64,000 nt of DNA, from positions 3,595,207 to 3,659,206 of the forward strand of contig NC_054886.1 of assembly GCF_018320785.1 (NCBI RefSeq). Direction: 5' to 3'. Positions 47,481-59,035 of this stretch are shown here, in pieces. Below the pieces are notes generated by a model, which had not been told where the DNA came from, made no database searches, and was given only the letters and a program-made list of their open reading frames with translations. The first letter of the stretch is position 1. Each line of letters begins with the position of its first letter. Origin of the DNA: Cheilinus undulatus. Taxonomy: Eukaryota > Chordata > Actinopteri > Labriformes > Labridae. Position numbers and translations under genes: made by a program.

Positions 47481-48169
47481 GCTTCCACACTAGGGCACCA
47501 GTCCTGGAGCCGAGTGCACTTGAGCCCAAAGTCCAGTTTGTTCTGCTCAGTGTGAATGCAAACGAACCGTGCCCAGGCCCACTTGGGGAGGTAGTCTCAG
47601 GTGGACTCTGTCACGGTTCAGATGAGATGTGAATTCAACTGCGCCCAGATATGGTACAGAGTGTCATAACAGCTATGTGATGTCATCTTAAAACTACACT
47701 TCTTTCCCTGGCGCAGCATTTTGTTCACATTTTTCCTCAATAAAAGGAGGAAATCATCTGAATCAAGTCAACAAACGGTCGGTTATGACTCACCGTACGG
47801 ATAAACAAAAGTTGGAGTCAGTGAGCCCCTTTACTCTTCTGAGCTGCACGTAGATGTGTAGATATGAACAGCGGAGTTGCTGGCATCTTAAAAAAGTGAT
47901 TTTAACTCTTCCATGGTGGCAGGATGGACTTTTTAGGTGGGATAAAACATATAAAGTCTTCACTCAGCTCATGGCCCGAGTGGTTGCCATGGTAGCTTCT
48001 TCTCTCTCCTCCATGGCAGGTTTGTAAACCAGCTACGTTCAGACCGCCACCTGCTGTATCAAACTGAGTACATGCACTAGTGGGCCCAGAACTGGATCAA
48101 AAACAACTTCAGGGGGGAGAACCACATCGCAGTGCGGTTCGAAACAACAGGGCCTGATGTGAAAGCACC
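47481..48169. mobile_element. hAT-like MITE upstream of gene G
   Basis: The left end GCTTCCACACTAGGGCACC is an imperfect inverse of the right end GGGCCTGATGTGAAAGCACC. The flanks CTCAGGTG and CTTAGGTG differ by one base and could be an 8-bp target duplication. The uninterrupted paralogous sequence upstream of gene E (CCTCAGGTGACCTCTATCAC at 27880) marks the empty site. Confidence 0.6.
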
Positions 48170-48280
48170 CTTAGGTGACCTCTATCACCTGTCTTCACTG
48201 GAGAAGGGAGCTACATCCTGAGTTAACACCAAAGGCAACACCACCACCACAACAAAGACACAGCACAGAGTAGTGAGCAT

Positions 48281-48376
48281 GTCAGTGAACTTCCTATTTA
48301 TGGTTTATGTCTCATGTCTCTTAAAGAGGTGAGAAACCGTCAGTTATTTTCCATTCAGCAGGAAGCTTTCAGCACC
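48281..48376 (+). promoter_or_regulatory. Gene G upstream block, ETS-like site kept, CCAAT part lost
   Basis: GTCAGTGAACTTCCTATTTA is present, but the sequence runs through TATGTCTCATGTCTCTTAAA directly into GAGGTGAGAAACCGTCAG. The CCAATCAAACGCAGCGTGG stretch present in F, H, I and J is missing. Confidence 0.6.
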
Positions 48377-49612
48377 ATGACATCTCCAACGTTTGTCTTC
48401 TTCTTCACTCTTTTGGTCCTTGAGTACACTGGTGAGTAAAATTCATAGTGATTTGTTTTTGTTTCAATTACTTCTAATTTTATCTGTTTCAGTATTTAAA
48501 ACTCGTCTCATTTCAGCCCAGACAGATTCTCTGACCTCGTCTGATCGTCATGAGACTCCAGGAACTGGAGAGAGTCTGACTTTACAATGTGCCGTCAAAT
48601 ATGATAGTTCTACATGGTTTTATTGGTACAAGCAAACTGTTGGAGGAAAACTAGAAGAAGTCTCTCAGTTCAACAAAAAAAGCGGTCATCGCAGTCTTAA
48701 AGGCGAGAACAAACGTTTCACACTGGACACACAAAACGGTAAAAATGACCTGACCATCTCAGGTTTGATTATGTCTGACTCAGCTACATATCACTGTGCA
48801 AGTTGCTCAAACTGTGCAGTCAAAATACTAAAAACCATCACAGTCAGTGTGAAGGGTTCAGTGGTCTGCCTCCCAGCTCTGGTCCTTCAATCAGAGTCTG
48901 AAACCATCCAGCCAGGAGGCTCTGTGACTCTGAACTGTACAGTCCACACTGGGACCTACTACTGTGCTGTGGTCTCATGTGGAGACGGGACCAAGCTAGA
49001 CTTTGGAGGTGAGTTTCTTCATTGTCAACATGATCCCACATGAGAACTCTCTAATCAGACTAAACACAGATATAAAGCTCTGAGCTCGGCTTCTTCTGTC
49101 TGACTGTACCCACAGATGAGTTGAGCTCTGGTGTCTTGGTGTATTCTCTGAGTGGAGCTTTGATATCTGCAGTTATCCTGATAGTTGTCCTGGCCTTCTT
49201 ATTGTACAAGATGAACAAAAGAATCTGCTTCTTATCTCCAGGTATGATCACTAACACTGTTAGTATCTTCCTGTTTTCACTAAGTCTTCATTCTGAATTC
49301 AAGAGTGATTTCTGTGTTTCACCATCAGAGATACAAGCAAGATTTTCAGCTCCCTCCACAACAAACATGGAGGTAAGATTAGTTCCTTTAACTCTACTGC
49401 TGAAGTACCATACAAAAACATAGGTCACGCACTTTTATCATGTTAAAAATTTTCAAAGTCCATTCTGTGACAGAGTCATGCATGTTTTACAGGTTAACAG
49501 AGGAGCAGATGACGTCTGTTATGCTGCTCTGAACGTTAACATGCCCAACACATCAAGAAGACAGAGAAACACAGCCAGAGATGAATGTGTGTATTCCAGT
49601 GTGAGGCAGTAG
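48377..49612 (+). CDS. nitr: NITR gene G (V domain, truncated I domain, ITIM tail)
   Basis: Exons 48377-48431, 48517-49008, 49116-49241, 49329-49372 and 49493-49612 join in phase to 278 codons. The V domain has LQCAVKY, FYWYKQTVGGK and DSATYHCASCSNC, giving two extra cysteines in the CDR3-like loop. The I domain has the 58-residue loss (LNCTVHTG to TYYCAVVSC) and also lacks HILFG, so the J-like motif is reduced to GDGTKLDFGG. A further cysteine is created in the linker (GSVVCLPAL). The transmembrane and ITIM tail (VCYAAL, ECVYSSV) match D and F. With a reduced promoter block its expression may differ. It reads open from ATG to stop. Confidence 0.85.
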
Positions 49613-50314
49613 AAGTCACCATGGTTCATCTTTTACTACGTCACTTTAAACTGATGTTGGACCAGATTTTCAACGGTGTGACCTTTGAGAATCAGATGTT
49701 ATATGATTTCAGAGTGAACACAAGTTTTGTTTTATTGACTCTTTTCACCATTTGTCTCAATGATAATTTTATAACAGAGTTTTTTGTTACTCTATTACTT
49801 TCTTTGAGACAATAAATATTAGATATTACACAGGACTACACCCTAGACCAACCAGACCCATGACCCAGCTTTGTTTCATGTGCTGTTGATCAAAATAACT
49901 TAATAGTATACTGTTGGATATTTAAACGATACAGGGTTTGATATTTTGATTCAGTGCTTTTTTTTCTCAACTTTGTTTAAATATGTAGTCGTTACATCCT
50001 GAACAATACGTCCAAATCAAAATGTCATTCTTACTACAGTTTGACCAAATTTTCAGTTATGCAGTTTTTGTGGATTAGATATGAAAACATTTATTTTAAA
50101 TAGTTAAGATGTAATTTTAGTGCTTTTTTGATAAATCTGACATGTTTAAGATTGAAAATGAGACATGTGACATATTAATAGTTTAATGATTTCTATTTTC
50201 CATTTATTGCACATTTGGAGTTTGCTTACTCAACATGATGAAATAACTTCAGTCATATTTCCAAACTCTAAAGATAAAATATTTTTCACACAATTTGCAT
50301 TTGATATATATTAG

Positions 50315-50397
50315 GGCTGTCAAAATTGACGTGTTAATGCGGATTAATCCATCATTATGATTAATCTGATTAAAATTTTTAATCATTTGACAGCACT

Positions 50398-50400
<3 letters not shown>
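50315..50400. mobile_element. Short MITE with GGGCTGTCAAA termini
   Basis: TTAGGGCTGTCAAAATTGAC and its inverse TCATTTGACAGCACTTA frame a TTAATC-rich core. A TATA microsatellite follows at 50398-50435. The rest of 49620-51060 holds no recognised feature apart from 3' flank of gene G. Confidence 0.55.
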
Positions 50401-50430
<30 letters not shown>

Positions 50431-51097
50431 ACACACCCCGCCCCCTAACGCTACAATAGTATAAAATCACAGAGCAGTTCCTCTTAGTACAGTCTGTTGT
50501 TAGTTGATGTCACTGAAACCTTTCAATGTCACACAGACAGCTGACTTTAAAGAAATGTGCTCATATTGTTGCAGCATTATTCTTTCCTCATGTTTTCATT
50601 CAAGTAAAGGAGACAGTCTCCCATTTCTGAGTGCATTTATGCAGCAGCACCGTAACTAATCTGCTATTATTCAACATAGCTAATTCTGTTGTCACATGGT
50701 ATCATTTCATTGAGTTTAACTGTGTTGTTTAAACATAAAAGAGCATGAACTCCTCTAGTTTTAAGTACTAAGCAAGCACAATTTAGTGCTAATGTGCAAT
50801 TGCAATTACATGGACAATATTTAATTACATTATAACACATAAATGGCATCATGGTTGGAATTCAATGAAAATAGAGAGAATAATTATAGTTACTATACAA
50901 AGTTTATTCATGTTTGAACTAAATATATTTCTACTCAGTGCTAGAGTGGCTCTGTTGTAAACTTAAAGGCTTTCTGCAGGGGAGAGAAGCATCCGGAGTG
51001 AACAGATCAAACAGGAAAAGACCACACTGACAAAGCCACAGCACCTTAACATCAGAAAGTGTGAGTGTCAGTTTCCTAGAATGCTATTTATGTTTGT

Positions 51098-51120
51098 CCA
51101 ATCAAACGCAGCGTGGTCTG
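51098..51120 (+). promoter_or_regulatory. CCAAT promoter block of gene H
   Basis: CCAATCAAACGCAGCGTGG is intact, 54 bases before the leader ATG. The ETS-like site is altered to GTTTCCTAG. Confidence 0.55.
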
Positions 51121-51173
51121 TGAAGAGGTGAGAAACCATCAGTTTTCTTTCATTCCACTAAGATTTGAGCAGG

Positions 51174-52410
51174 ATGACATCTCTGACGTTTGTCTTCATG
51201 CTGATGTTTTTGGTACGGGGTAAAGTTGGTGAGTTGAGTTTATTATTGCTCCATTCTGTGGTTCAATAAATGTCAGCTTCAAATTCAGTTTGATTCATTA
51301 TTTCAAACTGAATAATCTCTTTATCTCTTCTTGTTTCAGCTCAGACAGCTGCTCTGAAATCTCCATCTGTTCATCATCAGAGACCAGGAACTGGAGAGAG
51401 TCTGACTTTACAATGTGCCATCAAAGATCATCCTTCTACATGGCTTTATTGGTACACACAAGCTTTTGGAGAAAATTTAAGTCCCATCTGTTATTTCTCA
51501 AAATATGGTACCTATTATAGATTTTTGGGGGACTTTCAGAACAATACCCACTTCACACTGGATACTGAAAATGGGGAAACCATCTTAAAAATCTCAGATC
51601 TGCAAATATCAGACTCAGCTATGTATCACTGCTTTGGCTCGGATAACTCTGTGATAGAAATTCTAGCAACCATCACAGTCAGTGTGAAGGGTTCAGGTGT
51701 GAGCGTCCCAGCTCTGGTCCATCAGTCAGAGTCTGAAACCATCCAGCCAGGAGGCTCTGTGACTCTGAACTGTACAGACAAATGCGGGACCTACGACTGC
51801 GCTGTGGTCTCATGTGGAGACGGGACCAAGCTGGACTCTGGAGGTGAGTTTCTTCATTGTCAACATGATCCCACATGAGAACTCTCTAATCAGACTAAAC
51901 ACAGATATAAAGCTCTGAGCTCGGCTTCTTCTGTCTGACTGTACCCACAGATGAGGAGATCTCGTGTATCTTTGTGTATTCTCTGAGTGGAGCTTTGATA
52001 TTTCAGACTGTCCTGATAGTTGTCCTGGTCGCTTTACTGGCCTTCACAGTTCACCAGTTGAACAAAAGAAACAGCAGCAAATCTGACGGTAGTATTATTT
52101 ATTCTCTAAAGCTTGTTTGACTTTAATGACTTTAATTTAAAATACATTTTTCTTTGTGTCTCAGTCAGAGTCTTCATCCACCACAACAGAGGTGAACCCA
52201 TTTACCTTTATTACAAGATATTTGTTTCACATTAAACACTTGCTAATTGTACTTTGCATGAAAAATAAATATATGTAAAATCAATGTTATTACCAGGATG
52301 ACCAAAACCTCCAGCAGCTCTATCCTGCTGCAGTCAATGTGACCAAGAGATCAAGAAGACAGAGAGATCTGACCTGGAGTGAATGTGTGTACCACACCTT
52401 AAGGAAGTAA
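51174..52410 (+). CDS. nitr: NITR gene H (V domain, truncated I domain, non-ITIM tail)
   Basis: Exons 51174-51228, 51340-51843, 51951-52088, 52169-52191 and 52297-52410 join in phase to 277 codons. The V domain has LQCAIKD, LYWYTQAFGEN and DSAMYHCFGSD, plus a cysteine in the C' strand (SPICYFSKYG). The usual lysine of WYKQ is threonine. The I domain carries both the 58-residue and the HILFG losses; it reads LNCTDKCGTYDCAVVSCGDG. The last codons read LDSGG instead of LDFGG. The transmembrane exon is 12 nt longer and distinct (IFQTVLIVVLVALLAF), with a glutamine inside the helix. The tail is the E type: QQLYPAAV (not an ITIM) and ECVYHTLRK. H is the source-like form of the tail that E carries. 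Confidence 0.85.
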
Positions 52411-52419
52411 AACCTGACA

Positions 52420-53430
52420 TGTTACATCTGAGCTTTGTTCTAAAGGAAGCACATTTTCTACATCACTCTTTTAATTTTTCATGTAAATGTAGATCTTTGT
52501 TTCTCCAGAGTGTATAAAACTGAGATTCTGTCTCTGAATTTAACCCTTTAATGTCTGCAGTGAATTTCAGGATTTGTTTCACAGCACTTAAGATATTAAC
52601 TGGAGAATTTATTGAATTTTTCTCAGAATGATGATTTTGGACTCCCACGAATCAAAGAAACAATCATTTTTTTTACAATTATTCTCTTTTATAACGCGTA
52701 GAAAATCCATGTGGTTGCCCATTGGAAATAAAGTTTTAAAAAATGTCAGTTTTAGTCCATTGAAATTCAGTTAAGTTGTAGAGTTCTCAAAGCTAATTAT
52801 AAAAATACTGTCAAATGTCCACTGTCAACCATGATTAAAAAAAAGTTAAAATCCCATGTTAAAAAGTAATAATTTGAATTCAGTAAATAAATAAATGATT
52901 TACTTGGACAATGTGGACCAGTTCCTGCCACTGACTTGATTCCAGAATCAGATTAACACAGAGAGATGTGTGTGAAGATGGTTTGTGACTTTATTTTGTA
53001 AATAAATGCTTCAGTGTGATCATCCTGTCAAATACAATGTTTAGGAAATAGACAGGAGTGCATGTACAAAATGACACTGACTTGATGTGACAGCATTTAC
53101 ACTTTCAGCTGGTTTTGTAATAAAACATTTAAATTTTACAATTAAGAATCTGTTCTTTTCTATGCTGTGTTTTTCATTTTGTTCTGTCTTAAGTTTCGGG
53201 TTCTTTACCTCTACTCAGTTAAAAATGTCTGTCTTTTATTTTCAAACTTCTGTTGGATTGAAAGTAATGAATTAATCTTAACCTGCCTGTAAGACCAAAT
53301 GTTATGCATTTATTTGTACTGGTTGTTTTGGTCAGTCGGACATCACTATCTACTGATAAACATGTGATAAATAGGGGAATAAAAATGTGGAGACGTGCAT
53401 TTTCAGTTTCCACAGCAAAATTTGAGCTCT
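52420..53430. other. 3' flank of gene H, no recognised feature
   Basis: A/T-rich DNA similar in part to the 3' flank of gene E (for example GGATGATGATTTTGG at 29741 against GAATGATGATTTTGG here). No exon. Confidence 0.4.
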
Positions 53431-53436
53431 TTTATC

Positions 53437-53918
53437 AGCAGTGTTAATTTCATCAACTAAAACTATGACTAGAAATATTCGTTGAAAGCTGTTTTTCATG
53501 AGAAAAACTGACCTAAGACAAGCCAAAATAGATCTTTAAAGACTAAAACTGACTAAAAGTAAGTTTGGTTCTCACCAAGATGACTGAAACGAGAGTAAAA
53601 TGTAATGTTGTTTCTGTCGGACATTCAAAATCTGTTATATTTCTCCACTGAAGGTAAATCTGTCTAAATAGAGTGCATCTGTAGCTATTCTGCCTCTCAG
53701 CTGTAGAAAGCAGGGACCCCAGGTTTGACAGAGTGCAGAGAACACAGTACCATGATTTGGTACCAGATTCAGGCAAGAGAATAAATGTTCGGACTGAAAC
53801 TAGACTAAAACGTTTTTGAGTTTTCCTCAACAAAAACTAGACTAAAACTCAAACGCTTTTAATCTAAAGACTAAAACTGAGACAGAAATATAAAATAGCT
53901 GCCAAACTAGCACTGTTT
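53437..53918. mobile_element. MITE-like repeat with CAGTGTTAATTT end
   Basis: Left end AGCAGTGTTAATTTCATCAA and right end GCCAAACTAGCACTGTTT are loosely inverse. The interior has AACTAAAAC/GACTAAAACTGA motifs, related on the other strand to 36530-36830. Confidence 0.45.
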
Positions 53919-54726
53919 ACCAGAAAAAAAAAAATCTGAGAGACTATTTCCTGTCAAATTAAATGTTAAATTGAAATTGCTGTAGAAGCTTTGCAGAACA
54001 TTATAACTGTATGATTCATTTACTTTTATATTGTATCTGGAACATTTATGTTTGCATGAATGTTTTTGTTTTTGCTGTAAATGATGCAATAAAATCATCA
54101 AAATCAAATCCCGTGTGTAGATTTAACCCTTAAATCCTTAATTTCATCTTTGTTTGCAGCACATTTTTCAGGCCATGTGAGTCCCCCTGTCTACATCCTG
54201 TAAATCCTCAAACAGAGACCAGGGTCTGTATTTACAAAACTGCAGAGGGTACCAGGCCTTTAAATGAAGGAGGCTTACTCTTTGGCCTTTCATTTCTAAA
54301 GCTCTCTCTGTGTCTGAGTAGTAGTTACATGATTTCTGTTAAGACATATATTTATTTATCTGCTTAGATGACAGTTTAGAGATAGAAAGGCAGAAAATTC
54401 CCTTTCAGATGATTCTTAGATTCATGTAAAATTAGAAATTACAGTTTTTTAAGCCCACAGCTGCCAACTCTCACCCATTAAACATGTGATGTATGACCCT
54501 GCAGAGCTGACAGCCTTACTGTGGAAGTTTCACATTCTAAATACATTTGAAACCAAAGGATGGTAATCCATAACTCTAACTAGCTGACTCAGCCGTACTA
54601 ATACAACAAAACTACTGACTAGTCAACGTTTGCATGCACAAGTACTAAAGTCACTAGAAGTAGTAGAGAAGCTTCTGGAGAAAAGAGAGAGGAACACACC
54701 ACCACATCAAACACAACAGAGAGCAT

Positions 54727-54790
54727 GTCAGTGTACTTCCTATACAAGTCTCATTTCTTGTTAGCCAATCAAACGCAGCGTGGTCTGTGA
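54727..54790 (+). promoter_or_regulatory. ETS-like plus CCAAT promoter block of gene I
   Basis: GTCAGTGTACTTCCTATACA is followed by CCAATCAAACGCAGCGTGG at 54765. Layout equals that of F. Confidence 0.6.
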
Positions 54791-54840
54791 AGAGAGAGAA
54801 ACTGTCAGTTTTCTGACATTTAGCAGGAAGATTTGAGCAC

Positions 54841-56888
54841 GATGACATCTCCAACATTTGTCTTCATCCTGACGTGGTTGGTCGTAGGGGGAAATGGTAA
54901 GTTAGGTGATTGATCTATTTTCAGTTCAACATGTGTTATCTTCTTCTTCAGCATGTTTCAGAGTTTAAATGTTATCTTCTTTATCTTTATTCTCATTTCA
55001 GCTCAGACAGCTGCTCTGAAATCTTCGTCTGTTCATCATGAGAGACGAGAAACTGGAGAGAGTCTGACTTTGAAATGTGAGATCAAAGATAATGGCTCAT
55101 GGATTTATTGGTTTAAGCAAACTCTTGGAGAGAAGCTGAGGCCGGTCTGTTCTTTTAACAAACATGGAGCTCAGAGCAGTTTGTTTGGTGAGTTTAAGGA
55201 CAATCCACGCTTCACACTGGATACTGGAAATAGTAACTTAATGATCTCTGATCTGAAAATGTCAGACTCAGCCATTTATCACTGCATCTGTTACCACTAC
55301 CCCAAATTAGAAACTCTAGAGACCATCACAGTCAGTGTGAAGGGTTCAGGTGTGAGCGTCCCAGCTCTGGTCCATCAGTCAGAGTCTGAAACCATCCAGC
55401 CAGGAGGCTCTGTGACTCTGAACTGTACAGTCCACACTGGGACCTGTGATGGAGAACACAGTGTTTACTGGTTCAGAAACTCTGAGGAAGCTCATCCAGG
55501 ACTCATTTACACCCATGGAGGCAGGAATGATCAGTGTGAGAGGAACCCTCACTCACACACTCACACTTGTGTCTACAACTTGGCCATGAGGAGCCTGAAT
55601 CTTTCTCATGCTGGGACCTACTACTGCGCTGTGGTCTCATGTGGACACATACTGTTTGGAGACGGGACCAAGCTGGACTTTGGAGGTGAGTTTCTTCATT
55701 GATGTGTCTGAGCCCCTGACAAACCCAGAGAATAGACCCTCCCCAGCTGTGAATTATGATGGTATCAGTGCATGTGTGTTGGATCAGTAGCGTTGGTACG
55801 AGCGTCCTGGCAGTTACTTCAGTTTGGTCGAACTATCATTGAGTTCTGATGTTAAAAATATTGAATCAAAGCCATTTTAACCACTTTATACACTCACTTT
55901 TCCCAGTTTTACTTGACACTTTTCATCAGTTTTTACCATTTTCAGGTCTTTCAGGACTTTCTGCCACTAATTCAACATAATGTTGTCACTTTTAACTTAT
56001 TGTTGCTCATTTCAAAATCCAGTTCACCACTTTTTCTTTGTATTTGTGCCTCTAAACTCAATTTTGCCACTTTGTCATCCAATTTTTCCTCATTTTTAAG
56101 CCCGCTTCTGCCACTTTTGACTCATTGTTGCCACTATTTTCCCCTTGTAACACTTTTAACACCCAGTTTCACCACTTGTTACCCTTTTCCACCATATTTT
56201 TCTTCCAGTTTCTGCCACAGTTTGACATTTTAAACCCATTTTAGCTTTTTTAACCCATATCTGCTACAGTTAAAAACCCTTCATTACCTTTTCTGCCAAT
56301 GTTTTTTACTCTTTTTTAATTTATTTTTAAGCAAAGAAGTTTACATTTCTTAAAAGGTTATTTACTACAGCATGCTGTCTGACTGTACCCACAGATGAGG
56401 TGAGCTCTGGTGTCTTGGTGTATTCTCTGAGTGGAGCTTTGATATCTGCAGTTATCCTGATAGTTGTCCTGGCCTTCTTATTGTACAAGATGAACAAAAG
56501 AATCTGCTTCTTATCTCAAGGTATGATCACTAACACTGTTAGTATCTTCCTGTTTTCACTAAGTCTTCATTCTGAATTCAAGAGTGATTTCTGTGTTTCA
56601 CCATCAGAGATACAAGCAAGATTTTCAGCTCCCTCCACAACAAACATGGAGGTAAAATAAAGTATTGCTGAAGCCCCTTTATAAAACCTTTTATAGCATC
56701 CTTCTTGACATGTTTTCAACTATTTTCAGGGGTAATTTTATGACATTCCTCTTCATTTTCTTACATAGGTTAACAGAGGAGCAGACGACGTCTGTTATGC
56801 CGCTGTGAACGTTAACATGCCCAACACATCAAGAAGACAGAGAAACACAGCCAGAGATGAATGTGTGTATTCCAGTGTGAGGCAGTAG
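54841..56888 (+). CDS. nitr: NITR gene I (V + full I domain, ITIM tail)
   Basis: Exons 54841-54895, 55002-55685, 56395-56520, 56608-56651 and 56769-56888 join in phase to 342 codons. The V domain has LKCEIKD, IYWFKQTLGEK, a cysteine in the C' strand (RPVCSFNKHG) and DSAIYHCICYHY in the CDR3-like loop. The C' and CDR3 cysteines could pair. The second Ig domain is complete with six cysteines and FGDGTKLDF. The transmembrane helix and ITIM tail (VCYAAV, ECVYSSV) match D. Intron 2 is 709 bases instead of about 107, because a repeat has replaced its middle while both splice sites are intact. Confidence 0.9.
55704..56330 (+). repeat. Repeat with unique head and pyrimidine tail, intron 2 of gene I
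   Basis: The head (GAGCCCCTGACAAACCCAGA to GTGTGTTGGATCAGTAGCG) matches 12335-12480 in gene B. The tail has TTTTGCCACTTT and CCCATTTT units. It replaces about 85 bases of the standard intron between TTCTTCATTG and TCTGACTGTACCCACAG. Confidence 0.65.
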
Positions 56889-57106
56889 AAGTCACCATGG
56901 TTCATCTTTTAATACGTCACTTTAAACTGATGTTGGACCAGATTCTAACATTTTCTTTGTTGAATTCACTATCACTGATTCACTGCTGTGTTTTTTTTTT
57001 ATGAATTTTAAATGATTTGAGTTGAACATAATTAATGAAAACCAAAGTCCTCTTTTAACCCAGGTTTTGTTTTGTACCTTGATCTTATTATTGTTGTGTT
57101 TTAGGG

Positions 57107-57576
57107 CAGTGGTTCTCAACTGGTCCAGCTTCTTATGAAAGATCATGACCCAAGTTTCCAAAAATTTTTTAACAAAGCATGTTTAGTGAATTTAATTTGT
57201 TGCAGTTTGGAGCATGACTGGACCAAAACAGGGACAAAACTGACAAATTTTATACCCTCTCCCCATCATTATTCGTAAATTTTTGCCAATTTCCCAGAAA
57301 CTTGTGAAATTACTTTCTTATTATGGGAAAAGTAGTCATTTATTGCAAGAAGAGGACAAAATTTAGTTGAAAAATTGATCAAACATTTAAATTTACCCAA
57401 TTTCATTGTAAAACAGTAAAAAAAAAAAAAAAAAAAGATATGCTGCATTTCAAATAAAGACTTCAGGACTTTTGCTACTATTTTTTTTTTTTTTTTTTCA
57501 GACACTTAGTCACAATTCACTGAAAACTGCTCCACTGACCATTTTTGGGTCCCAACCCATGGGTTGAGAACCACTG
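57107..57576. mobile_element. hAT-type MITE with perfect 8-bp TSD
   Basis: It starts CAGTGGTTCTCAACTGG and ends GGGTTGAGAACCACTG, giving inverted CAGTGGTTCTCAAC termini. TTTTAGGG flanks both sides exactly (57099-57106 and 57577-57584). At 470 bp it has no transposase. The clean duplication suggests a fairly recent insertion. Confidence 0.85.
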
Positions 57577-57956
57577 TTTTAGGGGTTTATTTGCATTTAT
57601 TTGAGACAAAGAGTTTAAATTTGAATGACATGCATGAACAGAGCTCCAGTTTGGCCTTGAACCCAGGCTGTCTGCATCGAGACCAACCAGTGGCCTTAGC
57701 CCAGCTTTGTTTATCAAGCATAAAACCTAAACAGTGTGCCTTAGTTAGAGTTATTATTTTGAATGGTTCAGTACGGTCCCACATAGGCAGTATTTCTAGG
57801 TCAAAATATCATCTTAACCAGTTTAACTGGATTTTTTACCATATTTTCAACAACATGATTTTCTAAATATGAATATTTTAAAATGTTGTATTTCAATAGC
57901 AGTGCTTTTTGCTTTTGGAATTTTACATTTGAAGACTAAACATGAGATAATAACAA

Positions 57957-57965
57957 ATATATATG

Positions 57966-57996
<31 letters not shown>

Positions 57997-57998
57997 TT
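57957..57998. repeat. AT dinucleotide microsatellite with poly-T
   Basis: A run of AT repeats followed by TTTTTTTTTT. The rest of 57590-58200 is unremarkable. Confidence 0.7.
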
Positions 57999-58239
57999 AC
58001 CCCCCAGAGGTTTCAGTCTGATTTCTTGACACAGTCTTGAAAGTGTAATTGATTCAAACATCTAAGCTGTAAAACTGTGACATCTTAAAACTTTAGGGTT
58101 AAACTGATAAACTGATGTATGGATTATCAGACTCCAACCATCAGGTGAATCTATCTTGCAAAACTCCAATCTACAATATCTGTAACAGAAAAAGGACCAG
58201 ACCAGTCAGCATGGGGATTAGCTGTAGTGTGAGTCGGTA

Positions 58240-58570
58240 TAAACAACGGCTGCTGGAGGAGCAGTTAGCTCAGATGTAGCCACAGCGGCAGTTTTATCAG
58301 AACTGGACCACAGTTCTTTATGAAATAAAGACAAAACAACACCACTGAAAGCTTTTGATGGCAGAAAAGATGTTTTCATGCTTCTCCTGACCTGCTTCTG
58401 CATGACTTTGAGATCGTTACAAGTGGGGTTGAGTTGTAAGCTGGTGGCTACTGCTGGTGTAGCAGTTAGCTTAGCTATGGTATGGCTGCTCTTTAACCAC
58501 ATTTCTTTATTACAACAAGAGTACAGAGCCACACTGACAGCTTCTCTTGGCAGAGAGGATGTTGACCTGC
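58240..58570. repeat. Diverged tandem duplication, unit near 200 bp
   Basis: GGAGGAGCAGTTAGCTCAG with CACCACTGAAAGCTTTTGAT and GGCAGAAAAGATG is echoed by TGGTGTAGCAGTTAGCTTAG with GCCACACTGACAGCTTCTCT and GGCAGAGAGGATG about 195 bases on. Confidence 0.5.
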
Positions 58571-59035
58571 TTTATGAATTTTATCTGCCATAGCTCGGTT
58601 CATGCAGAGCTAGCCTGTAGAGCTCAGGTTGGTCCTGGAGATGTATGTCTACGCCCTCGTCTGGTCTGTCTCTCTGATTGGCCTGTAATGAATGTGACGG
58701 ACAGGATGATCAACTAATCACCTTTTGAGAGTTATATAAAAAGTCCTGCCCTTCCCAAACACTACGTATGGAAGGAGAGTCCCTCTTTTGTTTTCCAAAT
58801 ATATGATAAATCATGATTAATTATTAACAAAAGCCTTGAAAAAATTAGATAAATCCTTTTATTGCTTGACTGATACTGTGACTGCTGGAGGTCCACAGTT
58901 AATACTAAACTGTATACTGTACTGGTTCTGATTCATGGATAGGTGTCATAGAGTGAGGGAGAGAAGCCATTTTAAATGGAGAAACAGCTTCAGGCTTCAG
59001 AGCTGGAATGACTCTGAAATGGAACAGTAGGTGGA

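Noticed and set aside
55913-56233. 106-codon open frame
   Set aside because: Repeat tail inside intron 2 of gene I.
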